Assembly: GCA_023379935.1 (NCBI GenBank)
Contig: JAMCPD010000003.1
Location: forward strand, 1-64,000
Length of the DNA: 64,000 nt
Source of the DNA: Actinomycetota bacterium
GTDB taxonomy: Bacteria > Actinomycetota > Acidimicrobiia > Acidimicrobiales > JAMCPD01
Direction: 5' to 3'
The notes under the pieces were generated by a model. The model saw nothing but the letters and a program-made list of their open reading frames with translations. It did not search any database and was not told the origin of the DNA. A program made the position numbers and the translations under genes. This document shows positions 38,898 through 48,430 of the stretch, one piece after another (position 1 is the stretch's first letter; each line of letters begins with the position of its first letter).

Positions 38898-40660
38898 GAC
38901 TGTTTTCCTTGAAGCTCCAGCAAGGGGGACACAACTATGTCGTCATTTGAAGCACCGGAAGGAACCATCGGGTATACCTTCTCTGTCGTATCGGTACGAA
39001 AGTCAATTACAACCGAACGGTCATCTATGCTGTTGGCCTTTTCAATTGCAGGAAGGACTTCTTCGGAATGTTCGACCTTCAACCCGATACATCCCATGGA
39101 TTCAGCCCAACCCACATAATCGGGCAGATCAGGCGATAAATAAACCTCGGAGTAACGCTGATCGTAGAACATCTCCTGCCATTGGCGAACCATGCCAAGA
39201 TAAGCATTATTCAGTATCGCCACCTTGATAGGTATCTTTTCAGCCGTTGCCGTAACCAGCTCTTGAGCAGTCATCTGAAAACAACCGTCGCCATCAATCG
39301 CCCAAACCATAGCTGCGGGACGTCCGACCTTGGCTCCAATAGCCGCAGGTATAGCAAAGCCCATCGTGCCAAGTCCGCCGGAGTTTGCCCAACAGTAGGG
39401 ATGGGAGAAGCGCCAGTACTGTGAAGTCCACATCTGATGTTGCCCAACCCCACTCACTACAATAGTGTCGTCGGGGGTGGCATCCCTCAAGGTTTCGATA
39501 ACAAACTGCGGTTTTATAATACCGTTGGAGTAGGTTTTGTCGTAAACAAGGGGATAGGTTTTTTGCCATTCACGTATCTGGTCTATCCAGGGAGTAAGTT
39601 CTAACGACCTGTCAAGATCTTTACCAATGAGCGCTTTGTTTATCTGCTCAATAGCCAACTTACAGTCTGCTGCCACAGCCACATCAGCATGTCTCACCTT
39701 GTCAAACTCAGCTGGATCTATGTCAACATGTATTACCTTCGCATATGGAGCAAACGCAGTCGCTTTGGATATAACTCTGTCATCAAAACGGGCTCCGAGC
39801 GTCAACAAAAGATCAGCCTTTTGCATTGCGGCAACTGCAGTGTAGTTGCCGTGCATGCCAGGCATGCCTAAACACAAGGGATGACTATCGGGAATACATC
39901 CTCTTGCCATCAAAGTAGTCACTACAGGAATACCCGTCAACTCTACAAGATCAGCTAAGGCCTTCGCGGCCCGTGCTCGCAAAATACCCCCGCCCGCATA
40001 AATGACGGGACGTTTAGAAGCTAAAATCAGTTCAACCGCCTGATTTATAGCTGTGGGATCGGCAACAGTCGGAAATTTGTAACCGGGAAGGTCGAGTTCA
40101 TCCACAGACGGCCAGTACCATCTCATAACAGAGTTTGAAATGTCCTTTGGCAGGTCCACCAATACAGGGCCGGGTCTGCCTGTGGTGGCAACATGAAATG
40201 CCTCAGCTATTATACGAGGTATGTCTTGGGCATCGGTAACCAACCAGTTGTGTTTCGTTACTCCCATAGTTATACCGGTCGTATCACATTCTTGGAAAGC
40301 ATCTGTTCCTATGAAAGCGCTTGCCACTTGCCCGGTTATAACAACAATAGGTATTGAATCCATATAAGCATCAGCCAATGGGGTGACAATATTGGTGGCG
40401 GCCGGACCGCTGGTAACCATAGCAACACCAGGACGCCCCGTTACGTGAGCATATCCCTCGGCTGCATGCCCTGCACCCTGTTCATGGCGAACAAGAATAT
40501 GGCGGATCGGAGAAGCCAATATCGGATCGTATACCGGAAGTATCGCACCTCCGGGCAAACCGAAGATGACTTCGACACCTTCCATCTCCAGACTTTTTAT
40601 TAAAGCCTGAGCACCTGTAATCTCCTGCTTCGCTTCCACAATCTCCCGTTTCGCTTCCAT
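38894..40660 (-). CDS. ilvB: Acetolactate synthase large subunit
   Basis: GVEVIFGLPGGAILPVYDPI; HEQGAGHAAEGYA; GDGCFQMTAQELVTA...NN. Confidence 0.95.
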   Translation of the reverse strand: MEAKREIVEAKQEITGAQALIKSLEMEGVEVIFGLPGGAILPVYDPILASPIRHILVRHEQGAGHAAEGYAHVTGRPGVAMVTSGPAATNIVTPLADAYMDSIPIVVITGQVASAFIGTDAFQECDTTGITMGVTKHNWLVTDAQDIPRIIAEAFHVATTGRPGPVLVDLPKDISNSVMRWYWPSVDELDLPGYKFPTVADPTAINQAVELILASKRPVIYAGGGILRARAAKALADLVELTGIPVVTTLMARGCIPDSHPLCLGMPGMHGNYTAVAAMQKADLLLTLGARFDDRVISKATAFAPYAKVIHVDIDPAEFDKVRHADVAVAADCKLAIEQINKALIGKDLDRSLELTPWIDQIREWQKTYPLVYDKTYSNGIIKPQFVIETLRDATPDDTIVVSGVGQHQMWTSQYWRFSHPYCWANSGGLGTMGFAIPAAIGAKVGRPAAMVWAIDGDGCFQMTAQELVTATAEKIPIKVAILNNAYLGMVRQWQEMFYDQRYSEVYLSPDLPDYVGWAESMGCIGLKVEHSEEVLPAIEKANSIDDRSVVIDFRTDTTEKVYPMVPSGASNDDIVVSPLLELQGKQS

Positions 40661-40759
40661 ATTCTTATCTCTCCTTTCTATTTATCATTCTTTTTATTTC
40701 TTTTCCAAGTAAATCATACTCTTCCTATACCAAGCGACCGCAGCCGACTCCCAAATAAC

Positions 40760-40783
40760 AAAAAACCTCCCGACTGGGAGGTT
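40760..40783 (-). terminator. Intrinsic terminator/attenuator upstream of ilvB
   Basis: Minus-strand AACCTCCCAGTCGGGAGGTTTTTT: 8-bp stem, 4-nt loop, T-run; ~100 bp before ilvB start. Confidence 0.8.
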
Positions 40784-40818
40784 CCAAGCATACGCGCCGA
40801 CTAACAGCCAAGCGTACG

Positions 40819-40872
40819 CTAGCCCGTTAGTACTACAGTTTGAATTGATATTTTAATAAAGTTATTTGTCAC
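40819..40872 (-). CDS. Candidate BCAA attenuation leader peptide (V/M)TNNFIKISIQTVVLTG
   Basis: 17-codon ORF with GTG start at 40872; codons Ile, Ile, Ile, Val, Val, Leu; followed by inverted repeats and the terminator at 40760..40783. Confidence 0.5.
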   Translation of the reverse strand: MTNNFIKISIQTVVLTG

Positions 40873-41010
40873 TACAGTTCTATTATTACATAAGATTTGG
40901 CATTTTGCAACACCTATTAGCAAAAAATTTTAGGTTTATCGACAAAACATCAGAAAAAGCAGATATCAACACCATGCTTCCACCTTGTCAGTTCGTAACT
41001 TTCAAAAACA

Positions 41011-43143
41011 CTAACCTAAAAATACTGAAAAGGTATTTCTGCCTTTGCGCTTGGAAGAATACATGGCAGTGTCCGCTTGTTTGAGCAGTTCGGTATAGAT
41101 GGTGCCGTTTTTGGGCGCAGTTGTAATACCTATGCTGGCGGAAATATGTACACTGTTATCCTTGATATCAAACGGTGTGGCCAGTACGGTCAAAACTCTG
41201 CCGGCCAGCTTTTCCAATACCTGATCAGCCTCAACAGTATCGATGCCCGCAACCAGCATTACAAACTCATCACCGCCAAGGCGTGAAATTGTATCTTGGG
41301 TACGCACAACACTTTTAAGCCTTTCGGATGTCTCCATTAGCACCATGTCACCACAGTCGTGTCCTAAAACATCGTTAATTTCTTTAAAGTTGTCCAAATC
41401 AATAAACAACAGCCCGCAAGATTCACCTGTGCGATGAATTCGGCCGAGTTCCTGGTTGGCTCTATCTTCAAAAAGCATGCGGTTCGGTAATCCCGTAAGG
41501 GAATCATGCAATGCCATGTAGCTTACTTTCTCAAGTAATTTCGTGTTTGAAATTGCCGTGGCCGCGTGATCAGACAGGCCGCTAAGCTGTTGGAAAAGTT
41601 CTTTATGTGAAACTGTAGCGTCTTTCGCTCTTGAAGCTGAACCGAAGCATGTTAAAATAACCCCTAAAAACTGCTCAAAGTAAAGCAAGGGCGTAGCTAT
41701 GACATCATGATAACGCTCTAATCCCAACCTCTGTCTCAAAAAATCATCTTGTTCAAGATACAAGGGGATATTGGTATGTAAAATTGAGTCAATATGATGG
41801 CCGGAAATATTCACACCTGTAATACTATTTTCGCCTTCTTTAGTATTTTCACCCACCGGCTCAGCTTTGAAAGCAACCGCCTCTGAATTAGCCACCTCTT
41901 TCAGCAGTTGATGATCCTCCTCCCAAAGCAATACCGAAACATAATCACACCCAACCACGATAGGAACGGTTTGCAAAAGCGTAACAGCAACCTCATATAC
42001 CGTCTTGCTTCGAGCAACGACACTCCCAAAATCAAGCAGTGTTTTGGTTATGGTATCAGAACGCCTTACCTCATCTAAAGCTGTTATGGTTGCAAGTGCG
42101 CTGGCTGCATAGTTGGCATATATGCTCAACATATGCTTGTCATGAGGGAAAAATTTTAATCCTTGCGGATGTATAGCAGCTAGGCGACCATACCACTTAT
42201 ATTGCGAGGACACATCAACTATTAAACGCGAACCATCCATATCGTCAGGGTTGTCGCTGTTCAAAATCTCATTGGCAATAGAGAGCGCTTCGTCTGCTTC
42301 GAGCCCATGCGATTGAATCTTTGGTTCCGTATAGGAATCAAGTTTGACAACCAAAAGATATTTGGGAGCACTGACAGCTCGCCCGGCATGCCAAGCAACA
42401 CGGGCAAGCACCGAGTCAATATCTTCCACCTCCAACAAATCAGATGCTGTCGTATAAATTTCCTCAAGCCGTTGAGTCATCCCAGCCAGCTGTTGTTCTG
42501 CGTCAGAGGTTTGTGCTGCGTCATCAACGGTCGCTTCAGTACTGTCCCCCCACTGTAGATGGTATAAACAACGCTTTGCACCTTTTGCTTGGCACTCGGA
42601 TTCGTCTATGGTTGCCGGAGCCATTGAGAACAGAGTGGGAGCCATTGACAACAGTCCCTTGGTGTACTCACATAACTGGGGATGGCGGGGAAAACCTCCT
42701 CTGGTCGTAGAACTTACAGTAGCATAGTTGTCAGCAACTTCAAGCGGTTCCATAACCGCAGCAGTTGAAAACTTGCCTGACGCCACACCAATATTTCTAT
42801 AAATCTCACTGGGTGAGCCCAATGACCTGAGCAAAGCCACCGTTTCAGTACCGGACAGCTCTTTTACCATCTGTCTACCAAGGTTGAACCCCACCCGCAA
42901 ATCACCTGTTACCTCAACAGCAGCTTCAAATAAAGCGGCAATCTCGGAATAGGTACTCCAAGAAGCATCATCTTCCAACTCCGATAATGAACGGGTCTTC
43001 GGCAGTCCTTCCAGCAATCTTGCCAGAGCAGCTTGCCCGAAAACATCTCGAATATAACGTATACAAACACCCGCTATACCGACCAAATACTGTTCATCTG
43101 CTTGCCCTGTTTGTTTTATTTGCCCAGTATCGTTATCCGCCAT
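41011..43143 (-). CDS. Multi-domain GGDEF protein: N-terminal V4R-like sensor region, GAF-like regions, GGDEF
   Basis: ECQAKGAKRCLYHLQWG (V4R/XylR-N-like Cys motif); RTQDTISRLGGDEFVMLVAG with I-site. Confidence 0.85.
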   Translation of the reverse strand: MADNDTGQIKQTGQADEQYLVGIAGVCIRYIRDVFGQAALARLLEGLPKTRSLSELEDDASWSTYSEIAALFEAAVEVTGDLRVGFNLGRQMVKELSGTETVALLRSLGSPSEIYRNIGVASGKFSTAAVMEPLEVADNYATVSSTTRGGFPRHPQLCEYTKGLLSMAPTLFSMAPATIDESECQAKGAKRCLYHLQWGDSTEATVDDAAQTSDAEQQLAGMTQRLEEIYTTASDLLEVEDIDSVLARVAWHAGRAVSAPKYLLVVKLDSYTEPKIQSHGLEADEALSIANEILNSDNPDDMDGSRLIVDVSSQYKWYGRLAAIHPQGLKFFPHDKHMLSIYANYAASALATITALDEVRRSDTITKTLLDFGSVVARSKTVYEVAVTLLQTVPIVVGCDYVSVLLWEEDHQLLKEVANSEAVAFKAEPVGENTKEGENSITGVNISGHHIDSILHTNIPLYLEQDDFLRQRLGLERYHDVIATPLLYFEQFLGVILTCFGSASRAKDATVSHKELFQQLSGLSDHAATAISNTKLLEKVSYMALHDSLTGLPNRMLFEDRANQELGRIHRTGESCGLLFIDLDNFKEINDVLGHDCGDMVLMETSERLKSVVRTQDTISRLGGDEFVMLVAGIDTVEADQVLEKLAGRVLTVLATPFDIKDNSVHISASIGITTAPKNGTIYTELLKQADTAMYSSKRKGRNTFSVFLG

Positions 43144-43170
43144 TCCTACCCGCCTGTCTTGATTATCCGT

Positions 43171-43211
43171 CTTGTCTTGTTCCTAAAATCCCTTGTCTTG
43201 TTCCTAAAATC
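43171..43211. repeat. 21-bp period direct repeat x2, intergenic
   Basis: CTTGTCTTGTTCCTAAAATC c CTTGTCTTGTTCCTAAAATC. Confidence 0.95.
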
Positions 43212-43254
43212 TCAGTCACATACTCATCTGCCAACTTATCGGTTGTTCTGATTA

Positions 43255-46200
43255 TCATCCGCCATTATGCTTTCTGGTTGATACCGCCGGTTTGGCGGTG
43301 GACGAGGTGGCGGTGGTGAGGGTCATCAGATTATTGGTATTCCACAAATCATGATGCTCTCGTGGCCATGGGCCACTTGGTGCGCCGCCTGGCGTGGGGG
43401 TATTCCAAACGAACAAGTAGCCTTCCCTCGTACCAGCTGCCAGTACCTGATTATCCAAGTTTCCAAACGGCCCAAAAGAGGGACTGTTCACCATCCAGCC
43501 GCCTGTAAACTTCGGAAAACCCGGTGCTTCTTCCCCTTTGATATTGAATGCACGCAAATCATAAGTAGCGCTGCCTTCCACCACATAAGGACCCTTGTTC
43601 CTCCCGCCTACATCGGCTACAATCGGCTGGTCGATAAACTGCATATCGCCCATTATCTGAGGAAATCCCGGCTGGAACTTACCTGTTGTTGCAGACCAAG
43701 CCGCCACTTGGGCCTCATGGGGATTCTGCTGTGCAACCAAACCCACATCCGCCATCTTACCTAAACTGAGTGCCGGGGCTACAAGAGTGATACCCTTGTT
43801 CCCTCCAAGGGGAGCAAAAGCAGGCATACCAAGAGCTGGCATGGTGATATTGAACAAGCCGGTAGAGTTGGAATCGGCGCCATGATGACGAAAAGCCATC
43901 ACATTCGGCAATCCGCCTGTAGTGCCCAGAAAAGAGGTGCCGTTCGGGTTCAATACGTATGCCGGTCCTGCTGCACTCATAACACCTACTTGTAATGTAT
44001 GATGAGCGGATAAAGCAGCCAAAACAGGGCTTCCACCCACACCATCACCTACATCAGGCAGCAAACCGGGATCCAGATCAGCTATTGAAACAGGCCAACC
44101 GGGCAAAAAAGCTCCCGGATTTGGATAACCGGGTGGAAAGGCAGTAGAAGTACCTAAATGCAAGGATCCGGTTGGATATATCGCATATACCATGGCATTA
44201 GCTGCACCCGAAAGAGCACCAAACAACTTTAACACATTGCCCGTAGAACCCAGGTAAGCGTTTGGCTGACCGCTGTACTCCTCATTGGAACCAACTATTA
44301 CATCCGGCGGACCCGAACCGCCGTTCAGGTTGCCAATAGCGGGTGTGTCCATCAACTTAGTACCTTGAGTTACGTTGGAGTTTGACGCAAATGTGACAGC
44401 ATTTGTAGTCGGATCGACCGAAGATACTTTAGACGGATCTACGACCAGTACCGGCCAACCGGGAACCGGCTGTCCGTTCGGCTCCCAGGCATAGACATGA
44501 CGATCCATTGCACTGGCTACTATATCAAGCTCACCATTTCCCTGAAGATCTGCTAATGCGACAGCTGCAAATATCCCCGGTAAAAGCCGATTGTTGGGGT
44601 TCAAGGCCGCGGGGGAAGAAAATTCCGGATTGGTGTGAACAGGAAACCCGGGTAACATCTGTCCATGCTGGTTCCAAGCATAGACATATCCGGCCAGGTC
44701 TGATGCAATCACGTCGAGATTATGTCCGGATGATTTGGCTAAATCCCCCACAGCAACCCCACCGATTATTTCCCCCCTTGGAACAGACGTTACGGCATGA
44801 GTAGCAAATGCAGGTTCCAACGCATGATATGGAAGTGGATTGGTGTAAACCGGCCAACCGGGGAGCTCTTTGCCATCCGGCTCCATAGCATAAATGGTCC
44901 CACCTGCTGTCGGAACTATCAATACATTTTGCCCGTTGTTACCTATGGGAGCCAGGGTAGGCGGCGCATCCAATGAAGAGGTAAAGCGCTTGGGAAAACC
45001 TGTGAGTAATGATGAATCTGCATGTAAGAACTCTGCCCGCCTCGACACACCTATCATCCCTTGAGAGTCCTGCACCACTACTTTGAGAGAAAAGGTAAAA
45101 CGATTGGGATCGGTAGTTCCTCCGGGTCCGACCGGTCCACCGGAAAAGTTATACCCCTTTGGAAACAGTCCTTTTATCTTCGACATGGAAATCCGCCCAA
45201 GCACCCCTGTTCTTACTCCCTGCCCGTGCCCCACTTCAACCAAGTGCCATGTGCTCGGATCAGGACCGACACCCGCATCCACCTGATAACGCCAGGATTT
45301 TGCTCTTGTAGTGCCAACAATACCATTTACAACTAAAGTTTCACCAGGTGAAAACGTTTCAAACCAAGAAGGAGAGTTGATCTGGGCTTGTGGCGGTATT
45401 TTCCCTTGAGCAATCCAGCTCACCAGTCGGGCTGCGTTAATGCGCCCGTATCCCGTATAAATGTCAAAACCGGGCTTGGTGTGATAGCGTGTTGTCGGCA
45501 TGGGAGCTCCAGTAACCGTATAGTTGTCAGCAGGTCCATACTTACCCGCGGATGTTTGGAAGTTGATGTCATTAGCGGACATCGTAACAAGCTGACGAAT
45601 CTCGTTTACCGACAGCGCTACCGGTTTGCCGGCAACAGTCTTGATCCCGGGATAAGGTTTGAGGTTGCCCTTGGACATGGCCTGTAAAGCTGCGGACTCA
45701 GCCAGACCCACTATCCCGGAACTGATACCGGTCGCCTCCGAAGAACAAGAAGCGGACTCCACACTAACCGCTATGTTTGCGCCATAGTTGGTGCAACCAT
45801 TCAAATAGAGATAACTTGGAGGGCTCATGGGTGGTTTACCGATATAAGGGGGGATACCCCCCGGCCAAGTTACGCTATTGACTACGATAGTATGTGCCAA
45901 CAGTGCGGGCAAGTTATGATGCTGAGCCTCTTCATCGGCTGCAGAAGCCATTATGGGTACACCATGAGCTTCTGCATAACTTACGGCCTGGCGTGAAGCG
46001 TTGGTAATATCATAAGTCCCAAGTGCTTCTTGGATTACATTAGCTCCACTGTCAACAGCAAATAACACTCCTTCAGCAAAAAGATTGGCGGAAGTAATAA
46101 AGCTGTCTCCTACCCTTACCGGCAAAACCATGCAGTTCGGGCATGCACCCAGGTAACTGCTGAGTAAATTGGAACTATTATGCGGAATGGTATTCGCTGC

Positions 46201-47199
46201 TCCGCTTGAATCCATAGCTTCACCGGTTCCATGATCATAGTGAACGACATCGTAGGGATTGTTATTATTATTTATAAAGTTCCATCCTGATATAGCCTCA
46301 GTGAAACCGGGCGGACCTTGATGTGCATAATAGTAGGGAGAACCGGCAGTACCAAAGGTATTTATCAGGTCCATTGGCGATATCATGTTTACCCCGGCGG
46401 TTGTTTCACAAAAATAAGGCTTTGACACTCTGGGATCGTTCACATACTGTGCTGCATTGATCACACCGGAGTTGTTCAGGTCGTAAGGATTAGAGTCTAA
46501 AAACTTTACGCCTTGTGCTTCAAGTTGAGGCTTTGTGAGCCCTTGTGCATCTTCGGGTAACGGTAAAGCCGCGGTGTTTATATAAAGTTTTTCAACTATT
46601 CCCGGCTTACACCACTCAATACCCGAGTCGGTTATTCCTATCAAGGTTGTCGGCCAACCGGTGGTGGTTTGCCAAGCTAAATCGACAGAGTTGCCTCTAA
46701 CCCCACATAACTCTTGAGGGTTTTTATATAAAAGAGGATTGTTGGATCTGGCGGAGGTCAGCTTCAAGTATTTATGCCCGCTCGTCGTGTTCCAGTTAAC
46801 AGGTCTCTCCGGTGGAGTGGTTATGGGAGTATGAGCATAACTCAGGTAGTTTTCCGGATTTGCACCAATAGGAGGCGGCGGCCAAGGAATGGAGCCAGTA
46901 AGGGTTTCGGCACCTGCTTGACCGGTATTGGGATCATTGGGAGTAGGCAGAGGAGGACAACTTGAAGGTCTGTAGGGTGTATATGAACTTTTCCAAACAG
47001 GTGCTTTTGGTAATGAGGGATAGAAAACTCCCATCCCTACCTTTTGAGTTACGTTGGCGCACCCTGATATCACAACAGCAAGTATCATCAACCCTAAAAG
47101 TAGCAGATGTTTGTTCACACCGGGATAAGGGGGGCCGCTGTGGTTGGTTTTAAAGGTGGGGTTGGTTTTGATGGGGTTACCGATTTCTCTCGTGTGCAT
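43255..47199 (-). CDS. Giant subtilisin-like (S8) lipoprotein with C-terminal beta-propeller-type repeats
   Basis: Lipobox-like VISGC; IGITDSGIEW (Asp), HDHGTGEAM (His), CSSEATGISSGIVGLAE (Ser); repeated PGWPV/PGFP modules. Confidence 0.8.
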   Translation of the reverse strand: MHTREIGNPIKTNPTFKTNHSGPPYPGVNKHLLLLGLMILAVVISGCANVTQKVGMGVFYPSLPKAPVWKSSYTPYRPSSCPPLPTPNDPNTGQAGAETLTGSIPWPPPPIGANPENYLSYAHTPITTPPERPVNWNTTSGHKYLKLTSARSNNPLLYKNPQELCGVRGNSVDLAWQTTTGWPTTLIGITDSGIEWCKPGIVEKLYINTAALPLPEDAQGLTKPQLEAQGVKFLDSNPYDLNNSGVINAAQYVNDPRVSKPYFCETTAGVNMISPMDLINTFGTAGSPYYYAHQGPPGFTEAISGWNFINNNNNPYDVVHYDHGTGEAMDSSGAANTIPHNSSNLLSSYLGACPNCMVLPVRVGDSFITSANLFAEGVLFAVDSGANVIQEALGTYDITNASRQAVSYAEAHGVPIMASAADEEAQHHNLPALLAHTIVVNSVTWPGGIPPYIGKPPMSPPSYLYLNGCTNYGANIAVSVESASCSSEATGISSGIVGLAESAALQAMSKGNLKPYPGIKTVAGKPVALSVNEIRQLVTMSANDINFQTSAGKYGPADNYTVTGAPMPTTRYHTKPGFDIYTGYGRINAARLVSWIAQGKIPPQAQINSPSWFETFSPGETLVVNGIVGTTRAKSWRYQVDAGVGPDPSTWHLVEVGHGQGVRTGVLGRISMSKIKGLFPKGYNFSGGPVGPGGTTDPNRFTFSLKVVVQDSQGMIGVSRRAEFLHADSSLLTGFPKRFTSSLDAPPTLAPIGNNGQNVLIVPTAGGTIYAMEPDGKELPGWPVYTNPLPYHALEPAFATHAVTSVPRGEIIGGVAVGDLAKSSGHNLDVIASDLAGYVYAWNQHGQMLPGFPVHTNPEFSSPAALNPNNRLLPGIFAAVALADLQGNGELDIVASAMDRHVYAWEPNGQPVPGWPVLVVDPSKVSSVDPTTNAVTFASNSNVTQGTKLMDTPAIGNLNGGSGPPDVIVGSNEEYSGQPNAYLGSTGNVLKLFGALSGAANAMVYAIYPTGSLHLGTSTAFPPGYPNPGAFLPGWPVSIADLDPGLLPDVGDGVGGSPVLAALSAHHTLQVGVMSAAGPAYVLNPNGTSFLGTTGGLPNVMAFRHHGADSNSTGLFNITMPALGMPAFAPLGGNKGITLVAPALSLGKMADVGLVAQQNPHEAQVAAWSATTGKFQPGFPQIMGDMQFIDQPIVADVGGRNKGPYVVEGSATYDLRAFNIKGEEAPGFPKFTGGWMVNSPSFGPFGNLDNQVLAAGTREGYLFVWNTPTPGGAPSGPWPREHHDLWNTNNLMTLTTATSSTAKPAVSTRKHNGG

Positions 47200-47290
47200 T
47201 GCTTATCCTCTCACGTTTCTGTTTGCACTTTTTTAAATAGTTTGTCTTTAAACAGTTATAGTCTAAATCCTCCATCAAAAATTAATCAAA

Positions 47291-48430
47291 TCAACAAAAG
47301 TTATCGTTTAACCCATCCGCCAAGATAAGCGACAGTTTATCATACTCAAACAGATTGACCGCACGCTGTCTGGCTGCGGCACCCATAGAAATACGCAACT
47401 TAGGGTTGTCGAGTAACTTGATCAAAGCTCGCCCGAGTTCATCTATATCTGAAGGATTATCGAGCACTATACCGGTTTTTCCGTCTTCAACCGCTTCTTT
47501 CGACCCACCGGAATCTCCCGCTATTTGCGGTACTGCACAGGCTGAAGCCTCCAAAAATACTATACCAAAACCTTCCTGTTCCAACCCCCACCATCTGTTT
47601 GTACACGCCATAACGAATATATCCGCGCCGGTATAGAGTGCGGACAAATCAGCATCATCAACCTGGCCCAAAAAATGAACCGGTGCTTTCAACCTGGTTG
47701 CCAACTCAACAAGTCCAGTCCGAGATCTGCCTGTCCCGGCTATCACTACAATAAAATCATCCCTGCCCGAACTGTTCAGTCGGGCGGCAGCTTGAATTAA
47801 AAACGCCATTCCTTTCCTCGGCACCAACCTGGACAAACCGAGAATAACCTTTTTACCATTCTGCGCTAACTCGCGAAAGCGGCTTGACTCTTTGGGTTTG
47901 AAGCGATTTGTATCCACGCCGGGCGGTACGACAATCACGGGAACGTTTGTTGTGCCGATTAAACGTCTAGCAGTTCCCGCAACGTATTCACCCGCCGCTA
48001 TCACAAGTGAAGCATTTCGCAACACAAACTCAACCATAGAACGTAAACCGGCCAAACGGGCAGGCAAGACAGCCTCTGCACCATGCAGAACAACAGCATA
48101 AGGGATTTTTAAAAATGGGCCCGACAATCCTAAGGGTAACACCGGATCTAAAACAACCATCTCGGCATTGAATTTGCCTGCCTCTGATTGAATTTTATGA
48201 AGCAACGAAATACTCGGCAATAACATACTGGCGCTCGTTCGCTGTATCGACATAGCAGAACTTTTGTCAAAGATCTCCGCCCCCGGATATCGGGTTGTCA
48301 ACACCTGAAAGGAGGATGTATCAAGCCTGCGCCACAGCTCCCAAAGATACGTCTGAATACCGCCTGATTTAGGAGGGAAATCGTTGGTAACAAGGAGATG
48401 GCGCAAAACGGGATAGTGGGGATGCGTCAC
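47291..48430 (-). CDS. GT4-family glycosyltransferase
   Basis: [63 protein letters not shown]. Confidence 0.92.
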   Translation of the reverse strand: MTHPHYPVLRHLLVTNDFPPKSGGIQTYLWELWRRLDTSSFQVLTTRYPGAEIFDKSSAMSIQRTSASMLLPSISLLHKIQSEAGKFNAEMVVLDPVLPLGLSGPFLKIPYAVVLHGAEAVLPARLAGLRSMVEFVLRNASLVIAAGEYVAGTARRLIGTTNVPVIVVPPGVDTNRFKPKESSRFRELAQNGKKVILGLSRLVPRKGMAFLIQAAARLNSSGRDDFIVVIAGTGRSRTGLVELATRLKAPVHFLGQVDDADLSALYTGADIFVMACTNRWWGLEQEGFGIVFLEASACAVPQIAGDSGGSKEAVEDGKTGIVLDNPSDIDELGRALIKLLDNPKLRISMGAAARQRAVNLFEYDKLSLILADGLNDNFC

